DNA of 6,931 bases from Vulcanimicrobiota bacterium (GTDB lineage: Bacteria > Vulcanimicrobiota > Vulcanimicrobiia > Vulcanimicrobiales > Vulcanimicrobiaceae). The stretch covers positions 1-6,931 of the forward strand of contig JAFAHB010000024.1 of the NCBI GenBank assembly GCA_019237435.1. The letters are read 5' to 3'. How positions within the stretch are numbered: the first letter of the stretch is position 1; every line of letters begins with the position of its first letter. The translations under genes and the position numbers were made by a program. The notes below the pieces were generated by a model. That model had not been told where the DNA came from and did no database searches. It worked only from the letters and a program-made list of their open reading frames with translations. This document shows positions 1-5,946 of this stretch, piece by piece.

Positions 1-28
1 GCGAAGCATTTTCGTAGAGTAGCGGCTG

Positions 29-45
29 CTTTTCGATACGAAAGG
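29..45 (+). promoter_or_regulatory. Hairpin that sequesters the HU ribosome binding site
   Basis: CTTTTCG (29-35) pairs with CGAAAGG (39-45) across a 3-nt loop, with one U-G wobble. The right arm includes most of the AAAGGA SD of the HU gene. If it forms in mRNA it would lower translation initiation, perhaps in a temperature- or protein-dependent way. The stem is short and may simply be chance. Confidence 0.3.
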
Positions 46-50
46 AACCA

Positions 51-431
51 ATGAACAAAGTAGATTTAGTGCGCTCTGCGGTTGACCGTTTGGAGCTTTC
101 GCGCAAAGACGCCGTTGCGCTCATCGACGGCGTCTTCGACGATATTCAAGCTGCGGTCGTCGCAGGTGAACCAGTGAAGATTCCCGGCTTCGGGCAGTTC
201 AAAGTTCGCGATCGCGCGGCGCGCATGGCGCGCAACCCCGCTACCGGCGAACAAGTCAAAGTGCCGGCGAAGCGCGTCTTCAAGTTCTTGCCGGCGAAGG
301 CGCTCAAGGAAGCCGTGATGTCTAAACGGGGATCGCGCGCGGGTGCGGCACGGAAAAAAATCGGCTCGAAGGCTGCCGCACGCAAAGCGACGCCGACAGG
401 TCGAAAGACCAACAGTCGCAAGAAACGCTGA
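51..431 (+). CDS. hup: HU/IHF-family DNA-binding protein with basic C-terminal tail
   Basis: This 126-residue protein should bind and bend DNA as a dimer, organising the nucleoid. Residues 1-90 form a complete HU/IHF domain. The helical N-terminus begins MNKVDLV, the turn IPGFGQF lies at 44-50, and the DNA-inserting beta arm carries RNPATGE at 61-67, where Pro63 is the residue that intercalates into DNA in this family. The domain closes with FKFLPAKALKEAV at about 77-89. Residues 91-126 are an added tail rich in Lys, Arg and Ala, like the tails of mycobacterial and some other HU proteins, expected to be disordered and to bind DNA non-specifically. The ATG at 51 has AAAGGA at 41-46. The upstream promoter is mostly outside the window. 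HU and IHF subunits cannot be told apart with certainty here; the tail favours an HU-type role. Confidence 0.95.
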   Translation: MNKVDLVRSAVDRLELSRKDAVALIDGVFDDIQAAVVAGEPVKIPGFGQFKVRDRAARMARNPATGEQVKVPAKRVFKFLPAKALKEAVMSKRGSRAGAARKKIGSKAAARKATPTGRKTNSRKKR

Positions 432-486
432 AGCGTTCCAGCCTCGCACGGCCGTTTAAGGCCACGACACAACGTCCCCCGCACTT

Positions 487-499
487 AGGAGATATGATG
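487..499 (+). promoter_or_regulatory. SD and tandem ATG start of the kelch lipoprotein
   Basis: AGGAG (487-491) is followed by ATGATG at 494-499. The spacing favours the second ATG (5 nt against 2 nt). The choice changes the protein by only one Met and leaves the signal peptide intact. Confidence 0.6.
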
Positions 500-2065
500 C
501 GACGTTTACTCATTGCTTTCTCGGCGATTTCGTCGGCGCTGATCTTTGCTGCGTGCAGCAACGGCGCCGGCACGACGCCAAACCTTCCAACCTCAACGGC
601 TGGCAGCAAACTGGAGCGCTCACTGCGGCACATTCCAACGCCGCCGCACCCGCCGCCGATTCGGCACAAGGTGACGGGAGCGGACCGAGCGCGCGCGCTC
701 GCCGGCGGATGGACGCCGGTGCAAGGCGTTCCATCGTTTCCGAACGGTCCGCAGACCGAAGAGCTGCTAACGGACGGGGGCGTGCTGATCTTCGACGTTT
801 GCGCCTCGAACGTGTATAAGCTGAGCCCGGACCAAAACGGAAACTATGCAACGGGCAGCTGGACGCAGCTTGCGTCGCTTCCGTCCGGATATGCACCGCT
901 CTACTTCGCTTCGGCCGTCCTGCCCGACGGCAAGCTGATCGTCAATGGCGGCGAGTACAACTTCTGCAACGGTGCGGAAACGACGCTCGGCGCAATTTAC
1001 GATCCCGTAGCAAACACGTGGGCGTCCGTCTCGCCGCCGAGCGGCTGGAGTGAGATCGGCGACGCTCAGAGCGTCGTGTTGAACAACGGCACGTATATGA
1101 TCGGAAACTGCTGCACGTCGACCCAAGCACAACTCAACGAGTCAAACATGACTTGGACGCAAGTCGGCAGCGGCAAGGAGGATCCCAACAGTGAGGAAGG
1201 CTGGACGCTGCTCAAGAACGGCAACGTACTTTCGGCGGACGTCCTCGCACAACCCAAGGCCGAGTATTTCAGCCCGACGGCGATCGCATGGGAACCGGCG
1301 GGCTCGACGCCCGACACTCTCGTCACCGGCGAGGAGATCGGTCCGCAAACGCTGCGCCCGGACGGCACGGTATGGGTCGCGGGCGCGACCGGCTTCAGCG
1401 CGATCTACAATTCGAAGACCGGTGGATGGACTGACGGCCCAACGTTTCCAGTCATCAACGGCAGTCAGGTCGACGTAGCCGATGGCCCGTCCTCGCTGCT
1501 GCCGAGCGGCAAAGTGTTGATCGCCGGGAGCCCCGGACTCTATCAGACGCCTGCGAGTTTCTACCTCTACAACGGCTCGACGCTGAAGGCGATCCCGGGT
1601 CCGCCGAATGAGATGAACGACTCTTCTTACAACATCCGGCTACTGCTGCTTCCGAACGGCCAAGTGTTGGAAGCCGACGGTTCGCTCGACGTGGAAGTCT
1701 ACACGCCGCGCGGCAGGACAGATTACAGCTCTCGCCCGCGGATCACTAGCGTTCCCACGACGCTCACGCACGGAACCACCTACACGCTCAAGGGCCGCCT
1801 GCTCAATGGCGTTTCGCAGGACAACATGTACGGCGACGACGTGCAGCAAGCGACGAACTATCCGCTGGTGCGAATCACCAACGGTTCGACCGGTCACGTC
1901 TTCTACTGTCGCACGCACGATCACAGCTTCATGGGCGTGAACGACCGGAAGAAGAAGGTAACGACGATGTTCGACGTTCCGTCGTCGATCGAAACCGGCG
2001 CCGGCACGTTGCAAGTGGTGACCAACGGCATCGCGTCAGCGCCCGTCAGCGTAACGGTTCAGTAA
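494..2065 (+). CDS. Kelch/galactose-oxidase-fold lipoprotein, probably without oxidase activity
   Basis: A 523-residue exported protein. Residues 1-20 are a signal peptide ending FAA-C, so Cys21 would be lipidated. A Pro-rich linker (about 47-57) follows. Residues about 70-405 read as a beta-propeller of roughly six kelch-like blades, with repeated hydrophobic-DG/NG-hydrophobic-GG turns (LPDGKLIVNGG 143-153, LPSGKVLIAGS 336-346, LPNGQVLEADG 386-396). Residues about 414-523 resemble the C-terminal Ig-like (E-set) domain of galactose and glyoxal oxidases (YGDDVQQATNYPLVRIT 446-462). In my manual alignment the Cys228 and Tyr272 positions of galactose oxidase become Tyr137 and Gly189, and the Tyr-His pair becomes Tyr379-Asn380, so the copper-radical site looks absent and a binding role is likelier. 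ATG codons lie at 494 and 497. AGGAG at 487-491 is 2 nt from the first and 5 nt from the second, so translation may start at 497. Confidence 0.88.
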   Translation: MMRRLLIAFSAISSALIFAACSNGAGTTPNLPTSTAGSKLERSLRHIPTPPHPPPIRHKVTGADRARALAGGWTPVQGVPSFPNGPQTEELLTDGGVLIFDVCASNVYKLSPDQNGNYATGSWTQLASLPSGYAPLYFASAVLPDGKLIVNGGEYNFCNGAETTLGAIYDPVANTWASVSPPSGWSEIGDAQSVVLNNGTYMIGNCCTSTQAQLNESNMTWTQVGSGKEDPNSEEGWTLLKNGNVLSADVLAQPKAEYFSPTAIAWEPAGSTPDTLVTGEEIGPQTLRPDGTVWVAGATGFSAIYNSKTGGWTDGPTFPVINGSQVDVADGPSSLLPSGKVLIAGSPGLYQTPASFYLYNGSTLKAIPGPPNEMNDSSYNIRLLLLPNGQVLEADGSLDVEVYTPRGRTDYSSRPRITSVPTTLTHGTTYTLKGRLLNGVSQDNMYGDDVQQATNYPLVRITNGSTGHVFYCRTHDHSFMGVNDRKKKVTTMFDVPSSIETGAGTLQVVTNGIASAPVSVTVQ

Positions 2066-2070
2066 ACGCC

Positions 2071-2100
2071 TCGCGCCGGGGGACGGGTGCCCCGGCGCGA
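2071..2100 (+). terminator. Strong GC hairpin after the kelch lipoprotein gene
   Basis: TCGCGCCGGGG (2071-2081) and CCCCGGCGCGA (2090-2100) are perfect 11-bp complements around an 8-nt loop, starting 5 nt after the TAA. No T-tract follows, so it is not a classic intrinsic terminator. It could be a 3'-end-stabilising or attenuating hairpin, or a terminator in a lineage that does not need the T-run. Confidence 0.55.
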
Positions 2101-2124
2101 TCCCTGAACGAAGTCCACGCGACA

Positions 2125-2155
2125 TTGGCTTTTGCTCGGCAGCGATGACTGTAAT
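2125..2155 (+). promoter_or_regulatory. Possible weak promoter before the phosphoesterase gene
   Basis: TTGGCT (2125-2130) and TGTAAT (2150-2155, five of six matches to TATAAT) are separated by 19 nt, longer than ideal. The site lies in the 200-bp gap after the 2071-2100 hairpin, where a new promoter would be expected. The sigma-factor preferences of this organism are unknown. Confidence 0.25.
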
Positions 2156-2265
2156 CACAAAATTAGGCGTTCGGTCGGATCACCGGTCGACTGGGCTAGA
2201 GGTTCGGAGCCGGTATCCCAGAAGCAAGCGATTAATTATCGCCAGTTCATGTTAGAGGAGTCGTC

Positions 2266-3636
2266 ATGCCGCGCCATTTTAACCGCAGCGGGCTACTAGC
2301 TATCAGCGCTGCCGCATTGTTGCTGTCGGCTTGCAGCGGTAGCGTTGGCGGCGGCAATCCAGCGGCCGCGTTGCCGCTCGTCCAGCATCGCCAGCATCAC
2401 CAATACGAAACCAAAATCAACCACGTCGTCGTCATCATTCAGGAGAACCGGAGTTTCGACAACCTATTTCAGGGCTATCCCGGCGCGAACACTCAATCCT
2501 ACGGGTATAACGCACAGAATCAGGTCATCACGCTGCAGCCGGTCGGTCTGGAGACGAAGTGGGACCTGCCGCATACCGCCCATACGTTCTTCCTTTCCTG
2601 CAACGGAACGGGCAGCATTCCCGGCACCAACTGCCAGATGAACGGTTTCGACGGGGAGGGCTGGGGTTGCGGCGGTCCGGGCGAGCCTACATGCCCGAAC
2701 GCGAACCCGCCGTACAGTTACGTGCCCCAGAGCGAAACGCAGCCGTATTTCGACATGGCCAATCAATACGTGTTGGCCGATGAGATGTTCGCCTCGAACC
2801 TCGACGAGAGCAGCTTCGTAGCTCACCAATTTCTCATTGCCGCGCAGTCGAGTTCGGCCGTAAACTATCCGCTAAGCCGCTGGGGCTGCGAGGGCGGATC
2901 GGCCGATACCATTCAAACGCTCACGCAGCAGCGTACGATCGGGAGTCCCATCGTGGCGTGCTTCAACAACAATACGCTGGGCGCCGAGCTCGACAACGCG
3001 AGCCTCTCCTGGAAGTTCTATGCCTCGCCGGTCAACGGAAATCAAGGCATCTGGAGCGCGTATCAGGCGATTAAGCCGATCTACACCGGGCCCGATTGGA
3101 AAAAAGACGTCATCAACCCGCAGAAGCGCTTCCTTATTGACGTCAAGACGAAACTGGCGGATGTAACGTGGATCGTTCCGACCTGCCAAAACTCCGATCA
3201 CGCCGGCTGCGGCGCGAACACCGGACCGTCTTGGGTTGCGTCGCTCGTCAACGCCATCGGTGAATCCAAGTTTTGGAGCTCGACGGCAATCTTCGTCGTT
3301 TGGGACGACCCGGGCGGTTGGTACGACCACGTCGCGCCAACTATGCTCGACTACGATGGGCTTGGTTTCCGCGTGCCGCTGCTGATCATCTCGCCCTACG
3401 CGAAGCAAGGCTACGTTTCGCACGTCAATTACGAGCTGGGCAGCATTCTGAAGTTCATCGAGAATCGTTGGGGATTAGCACCGATGTCGGCGAGCGACAC
3501 GCGCGCCACCTCGCCCGAAGGCGATGCCTTCGACTTCACGCAAAGCCCGCGACAATTCACGCCGATCGGGTCAGCGCACGACATCAACTATTTCTTGCAC
3601 CAGCCGCCCGACTTGCGCCCGCCCGATACCGAGTAG
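2266..3636 (+). CDS. Secreted phosphoesterase lipoprotein (AcpA / phospholipase C family)
   Basis: A 456-residue exported hydrolase predicted to cleave phosphomonoesters or phospholipid phosphodiesters outside the cytoplasm. The signal peptide (1-22) ends in the lipobox LSA-C23. The family opener HVVVIIQENRSFDNLF spans 53-68, where Glu60-Asn61 correspond to metal ligands in Francisella AcpA. PHTAH is at 102-106, MNGFD at 125-129, and DEMFASNLDESSFVAHQF at 172-189 covers the nucleophile region. SDHAG is at 310-314. The second metal motif VVWDDPGGWYDHV spans 344-356 (Asp347, Asp348, Asp354, His355), followed by FRVPLLIISPYAK. Length and motif order fit the family (Pfam Phosphoesterase, PF04185). 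The nucleophile segment reads DESS where many members have GPS, so the catalytic Ser is likely Ser182 or Ser183 but is not certain. The SD AGAGGAG (2254-2260) is 5 nt before the ATG. Phosphatase and phospholipase activity cannot be separated from sequence. Confidence 0.93.
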   Translation: MPRHFNRSGLLAISAAALLLSACSGSVGGGNPAAALPLVQHRQHHQYETKINHVVVIIQENRSFDNLFQGYPGANTQSYGYNAQNQVITLQPVGLETKWDLPHTAHTFFLSCNGTGSIPGTNCQMNGFDGEGWGCGGPGEPTCPNANPPYSYVPQSETQPYFDMANQYVLADEMFASNLDESSFVAHQFLIAAQSSSAVNYPLSRWGCEGGSADTIQTLTQQRTIGSPIVACFNNNTLGAELDNASLSWKFYASPVNGNQGIWSAYQAIKPIYTGPDWKKDVINPQKRFLIDVKTKLADVTWIVPTCQNSDHAGCGANTGPSWVASLVNAIGESKFWSSTAIFVVWDDPGGWYDHVAPTMLDYDGLGFRVPLLIISPYAKQGYVSHVNYELGSILKFIENRWGLAPMSASDTRATSPEGDAFDFTQSPRQFTPIGSAHDINYFLHQPPDLRPPDTE

Positions 3637-3696
3637 AGCGTTCGGGGAGCGTGGGCCTCTTGGGCGAACTCTACGCGCGTCTCGGAGGGAGATTTC

Positions 3697-4653
3697 ATGA
3701 GAATATGGCTCACGCTCCTCGCATTCGGCGCGTCTACCGCCCTGATCGCCGCTTGCGGCGGCTCGCAGCCGAACTCCATGCTTCCGTTGTCGGGCCCTGA
3801 CATATTGCACTCGGGCCGTTTGTCGCCCAACGCGATCAGTCGGAACGATCTCTTCGTTGGAGTGCACCTCGACGTTTCGGGCGACACGAACGAAGTCGAG
3901 ATCCTTCAGAACGGAACGTTTAAAGAGATCGGTACAGTTGGGCCTCCGGGTCATCCGGAGCCGACCGCAAGCTGGGTCGACTCTCACGGACTTTATATTG
4001 GCAGGTACTACTACTATGGGACCTCGGACTACAGCAGCGTTATCGAATACAGCTCCCCCACCAAAGTGGCTTTCGCTTACAGTAAGGACATCTCGCGACC
4101 GAGCGCCGTTACGACTGATTCACAAGGGAACGTCTACGAAGCCGACAACAACGGCTGGGTCAACGAATATGCGCAGAAGAAAAACGTCGTGAAGGCGAGG
4201 TGCTCGCTGCCGGGTGGTCCGAGCACGAGCACACCCTACGGTGTTGCGGTCGACAATGTCGGCGACGTGTTCGTTGCCTATTATAACGGCAGCGTTGGTC
4301 AAATTGAGGAGTTTAGCGACCTTGGCACTTGTTTCGGCTTTGGGCTCGGCGTGAAGCTGTCGCACCCCGGCGGAATGGCCTTGGACACCCATGGCAACAT
4401 CCTCGTTTGCGAGCCCTATAAAAATCGAGTCGACATTATCAAGCCGCCATACGATTCGATTTCCAGTCATCTGGGCTCAGGGCTTAAGCTGCCGTTCGAC
4501 ATCACGATCAACGGGTCCGACAATCGCGTGTGGGTAGTCGACCCAACAGAAATCTACGATCTGTACTATCCGAGCGGTAAGGTACGAGCGAAGATTCAGG
4601 GAACCAACGTCACGCTGCTGACCGCCGTCGACGGAAGCAACTACGTCCCATAA
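3697..4653 (+). CDS. NHL-type beta-propeller lipoprotein
   Basis: A 318-residue exported protein with no recognised catalytic site. Its signal peptide ends LIAA-C20, a good lipobox. From about residue 50 it consists of repeats with the NHL pattern: Pro, small hydrophobics, D-x-x-G-N/D-hydrophobic, then a D/N-rich turn and V/I-x-x-Y/I/F. Clear copies start near 88 (WVDSHGLYIG), 134 (VTTDSQGNVYEAD), 179 (VAVDNVGDVFVAYYNG), 223 (MALDTHGNILVCEP) and 265 (ITINGSDNRVWVVD), a period of 42-46 residues, so a five- to six-blade propeller is expected. Such domains usually bind proteins or sugars. Cys169, Cys212 and Cys238 are possible disulfide partners. GGAGGGA (3684-3690) lies 6 nt before the ATG. The 60-bp gap after the phosphoesterase gene suggests co-transcription and perhaps a shared surface function. 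Confidence 0.88.
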   Translation: MRIWLTLLAFGASTALIAACGGSQPNSMLPLSGPDILHSGRLSPNAISRNDLFVGVHLDVSGDTNEVEILQNGTFKEIGTVGPPGHPEPTASWVDSHGLYIGRYYYYGTSDYSSVIEYSSPTKVAFAYSKDISRPSAVTTDSQGNVYEADNNGWVNEYAQKKNVVKARCSLPGGPSTSTPYGVAVDNVGDVFVAYYNGSVGQIEEFSDLGTCFGFGLGVKLSHPGGMALDTHGNILVCEPYKNRVDIIKPPYDSISSHLGSGLKLPFDITINGSDNRVWVVDPTEIYDLYYPSGKVRAKIQGTNVTLLTAVDGSNYVP

Positions 4654-4677
4654 CCGACACGGCTTTGGACCTAGCCG

Positions 4678-4693
4678 CGCGACGCACGTCGCG
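4678..4693. repeat. Inverted repeat after the NHL lipoprotein gene
   Basis: CGCGACG (4678-4684) and CGTCGCG (4687-4693) are perfect complements with only 2 nt between them. The repeat is 24 nt past the TAA. It may add to transcript termination together with the larger hairpin at 4740-4779. Confidence 0.35.
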
Positions 4694-4739
4694 GGTTAAA
4701 GCTCCAACTTAAACGCGGTACTTCTGAATAAGAATGAAT

Positions 4740-4779
4740 AAGGAAGAGGGAGGCCTGGGAAAAAGGCCTCCCTTTCCTT
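4740..4779. terminator. Bidirectional intrinsic terminator between convergent genes
   Basis: GGGAGGCC (4748-4755) pairs perfectly with GGCCTCCC (4765-4772) around a 9-nt loop. The stem extends outwards to about 15 bp with one bulged base (AAGGAA at 4740-4745 with TTCCTT at 4774-4779). On the plus strand TTTCCTT follows the core stem, ending the lipoprotein block. On the minus strand the CTCTTCCTTATT side follows, 11 nt beyond the stop of the small double-glycine peptide gene, so one structure can serve both. Confidence 0.75.
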
Positions 4780-4790
4780 AGATTGACCTT

Positions 4791-4952
4791 CTACTGGCCT
4801 TCGATCGGATTTTCGATGTGAGGTACCCCTCCGTGTGGCGGCAGATTGGGGTCGCTGGGCTCGAGACCCACTCCAAAACGTGAATGTTCCGAATGGCCGC
4901 CGCTGACTTTATCGAGCTCCTCATCTTTGACGTTCTTCTTGTCGTCAGCCAT
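4791..4952 (-). CDS. Small double-glycine-leader peptide (putative bacteriocin/RiPP-type precursor)
   Basis: A 53-residue product starting MADDKKNVKDEELDKVSGG. Residues 1-19 match the ending of double-glycine leaders (E-E-L-x-x-V-x-G-G), which C39-peptidase ABC exporters cut after Gly-Gly. Cleavage after Gly19 would release a 34-residue core starting HSEHSRFGVGL and ending PIEGQ. The core is Pro-rich (six Pro), has four His, and has no Cys and no Thr, so lanthionine or thiopeptide chemistry is unlikely. Support for a real gene: ATG with AAAGGA (minus strand, 4959-4964) 6 nt upstream, a charged soluble leader, and a terminator hairpin 11 nt past the TAG. It is convergent to the NHL lipoprotein gene. 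No exporter, peptidase or modification enzyme lies in the window. It could be a bacteriocin, a signalling peptide or a peptide with another function. The gene call is fairly firm, the function is not. Confidence 0.72.
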   Translation of the reverse strand: MADDKKNVKDEELDKVSGGHSEHSRFGVGLEPSDPNLPPHGGVPHIENPIEGQ

Positions 4953-5332
4953 GAGTGGTCCTTTCCGCGCGGGTAAATAGGGCCCGCATACATCGCGCTT
5001 CTCTTACCCTCGAGCGATTCCTTTGCGTCGCAAGCTAAACATGGGACGAATGGAACGACTGCGTACGAAAGGCAAGTAACAGCGCTTTATGGACATGTGA
5101 ATAATATCACCAGTCCGGCGGACATGCGGTGGATCAACGTTCCTTTGGGCCTTATCCAGCCGCCGCGATGCCGCGTTTTGCGACAACCGTAAATGTTCCA
5201 ATGGTAGAGACCCGTGCGGTGATTAGATGCTTTGAAATACTCTCGGATTGGACTCCGACGTCGAGCCACCGACCGCTTCGCTGATCGTATCTGACCATCC
5301 TCAAGTTTGTCCGGAGTGCGAAGGCTCCAAGC
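4953..5332. other. 380-bp stretch without a convincing gene
   Basis: The left end is the leader of the small minus-strand gene, including a GCGGG/CCCGC inverted repeat around 4969-4987. The remainder contains only short open frames without SD sites. I could not find a confident promoter on either strand. Base composition is less GC-biased than the flanking genes, consistent with non-coding DNA. Confidence 0.5.
5320..5324 (+). promoter_or_regulatory. Possible SD for the glycine-rich ORF
   Basis: GAAGG lies 8 nt before the GTG at 5333. It is the only initiation signal I see for that frame, whose open stretch begins after a TGA at 5282-5284 and has no ATG. Confidence 0.4.
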
Positions 5333-5677
5333 GTGTACGGTAATGACGACCGGAAACGATTTCAACGTGCGGACCCGTTTACAACTAATCCAAACAACAC
5401 GGTTGTGATCACGGTATTCGGATCCACACGTCAAGATGCGGAGGCTAACGCTACTCAATGGGGATACGAGCGCCTGGGCTACGATAAACCTGATAATCCC
5501 ACTCCAAGCAATGGCGACAACTACGATGATCAACGCGGCGATGGCCAGGGCGACAACGGGGGTGATGACCAGGGTGATGGCGTCGGCGAGGGCGACGGCA
5601 ATGGTGGCGGCGGCTACGGTGGCGGCGGCAACGGCGGCGGCGGCAATGGTGGCGGCGGCGACGAAGCTCCAGAGTAA
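5333..5677 (+). CDS. Hypothetical acidic glycine-rich small protein
   Basis: A possible 114-residue product from a GTG start; not recognised. Residues about 22-55 look like folded protein (NNTVVITVFGSTRQDAEANA, then ATQWGYERLGYDKP). Residues about 57-114 are low-complexity: a D/Q/G-rich acidic stretch, then four GGGG-plus-one units (Y, N, N, D) and the end DEAPE. No signal peptide is visible. The start is uncertain: the frame is open back to 5285 without an ATG, and only GAAGG at 5320-5324 supports the GTG. Low-complexity GGC runs also create a long alanine-rich open frame on the minus strand (to 5782), which I regard as the shadow because it has no SD and mixes unrelated segments. The protein could also be a 5'-truncated or frameshifted remnant. 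Confidence 0.42.
   Translation: MYGNDDRKRFQRADPFTTNPNNTVVITVFGSTRQDAEANATQWGYERLGYDKPDNPTPSNGDNYDDQRGDGQGDNGGDDQGDGVGEGDGNGGGGYGGGGNGGGGNGGGGDEAPE
5603..5662 (+). repeat. 15-bp tandem repeat, four copies
   Basis: Four head-to-tail units of GGYGGCGGCGGC plus a variable codon (TAC, AAC, AAT, GAC) encode GGGGY, GGGGN, GGGGN and GGGGD in the glycine-rich ORF. Such repeats can gain or lose units by slippage in multiples of 15 bp, which keeps the frame. Confidence 0.85.
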
Positions 5678-5779
5678 ACGCGCGCAGTCGCACATGGCGG
5701 CAGACGGTTTTTCGCTGGGGTTTATTTCACTCGCGATATCACAGCCGTGAATGCCCTCGGTGAGGCGCCTCAAGCCTGC

Positions 5780-5806
5780 CACCTGTAGGTGCTAGCTCAC
5801 GCACCT
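5780..5806. repeat. Two overlapping, mutually exclusive hairpins
   Basis: CACCT (5780-5784) can pair with AGGTG (5787-5791). The same AGGTGC (5787-5792) can instead pair with GCACCT (5801-5806) around an 8-nt loop, so the two stems compete for one strand. A 10-bp palindrome sits just upstream (5762-5771). No T-run follows on either strand. Confidence 0.5.
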
Positions 5807-5904
5807 GACAGCTGCGTGGGTTGGATCTAGCGATCGGCTTTACCAACGGGCTTGACGCAAACGCTCGGATAGGATCTACGAATAATTCGCGTCGGGTATT
5901 TCTC

Positions 5905-5940
5905 GCCGCGCAATTGCCGGGGGCAGCAGTGACGCGCGGC
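5905..5940 (-). terminator. Possible terminator-like hairpin after the cupin gene
   Basis: GCCGCGC (5905-5911) and GCGCGGC (5934-5940) are perfect 7-bp complements, with a small inner TGCC/GGCA stem. It begins 6 nt past the cupin stop on the minus strand. No T-tract follows, so termination is uncertain. Confidence 0.4.
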
Positions 5941-5946
5941 AACCTG

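Larger units (their letters stand above)
5678..5946. other. Gene-free stretch with clustered inverted repeats
   Basis: This lies between the 3' ends of the glycine-rich ORF and the minus-strand cupin. It holds the palindrome GAGGCGCCTC (5762-5771), the nested hairpins at 5780-5806 and the 7-bp repeat at 5905-5940. I see no coding signal. Confidence 0.5.

Noticed and set aside
4734..4781. 15-codon plus frame starting ATGAATAAG
   Set aside because: It runs through the terminator hairpin and has no SD.
4778..4993. 71-codon minus-strand frame overlapping the double-glycine peptide gene
   Set aside because: It is a different frame of the same DNA, has no SD, and its composition is not protein-like, whereas the 53-codon frame has SD, leader motif and terminator.
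5004..5201. 65-codon minus-strand frame
   Set aside because: No SD at either possible ATG (5201 or 5096), no recognisable motif, and basic, irregular composition.
5248..5343. 31-codon plus frame from TTG containing CPEC, ending at the start of the glycine-rich ORF
   Set aside because: The peptide looks fairly protein-like, but there is no ATG and no SD, and a stop lies just upstream. It may be part of a frameshifted gene but cannot be supported.
5087..5782. 231-codon alanine-rich open frame on the minus strand
   Set aside because: Its Ala/Val-rich middle is the complement of the GGC-rich repeats of the plus-strand ORF. It lacks an SD and its two ends look unrelated to each other.
5755..5790. 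M-box (Mg2+ riboswitch)-like GGTGAGGC segment
   Set aside because: Only the first few bases resemble the M-box. The rest of the fold is absent and no magnesium transporter gene follows on the same strand.
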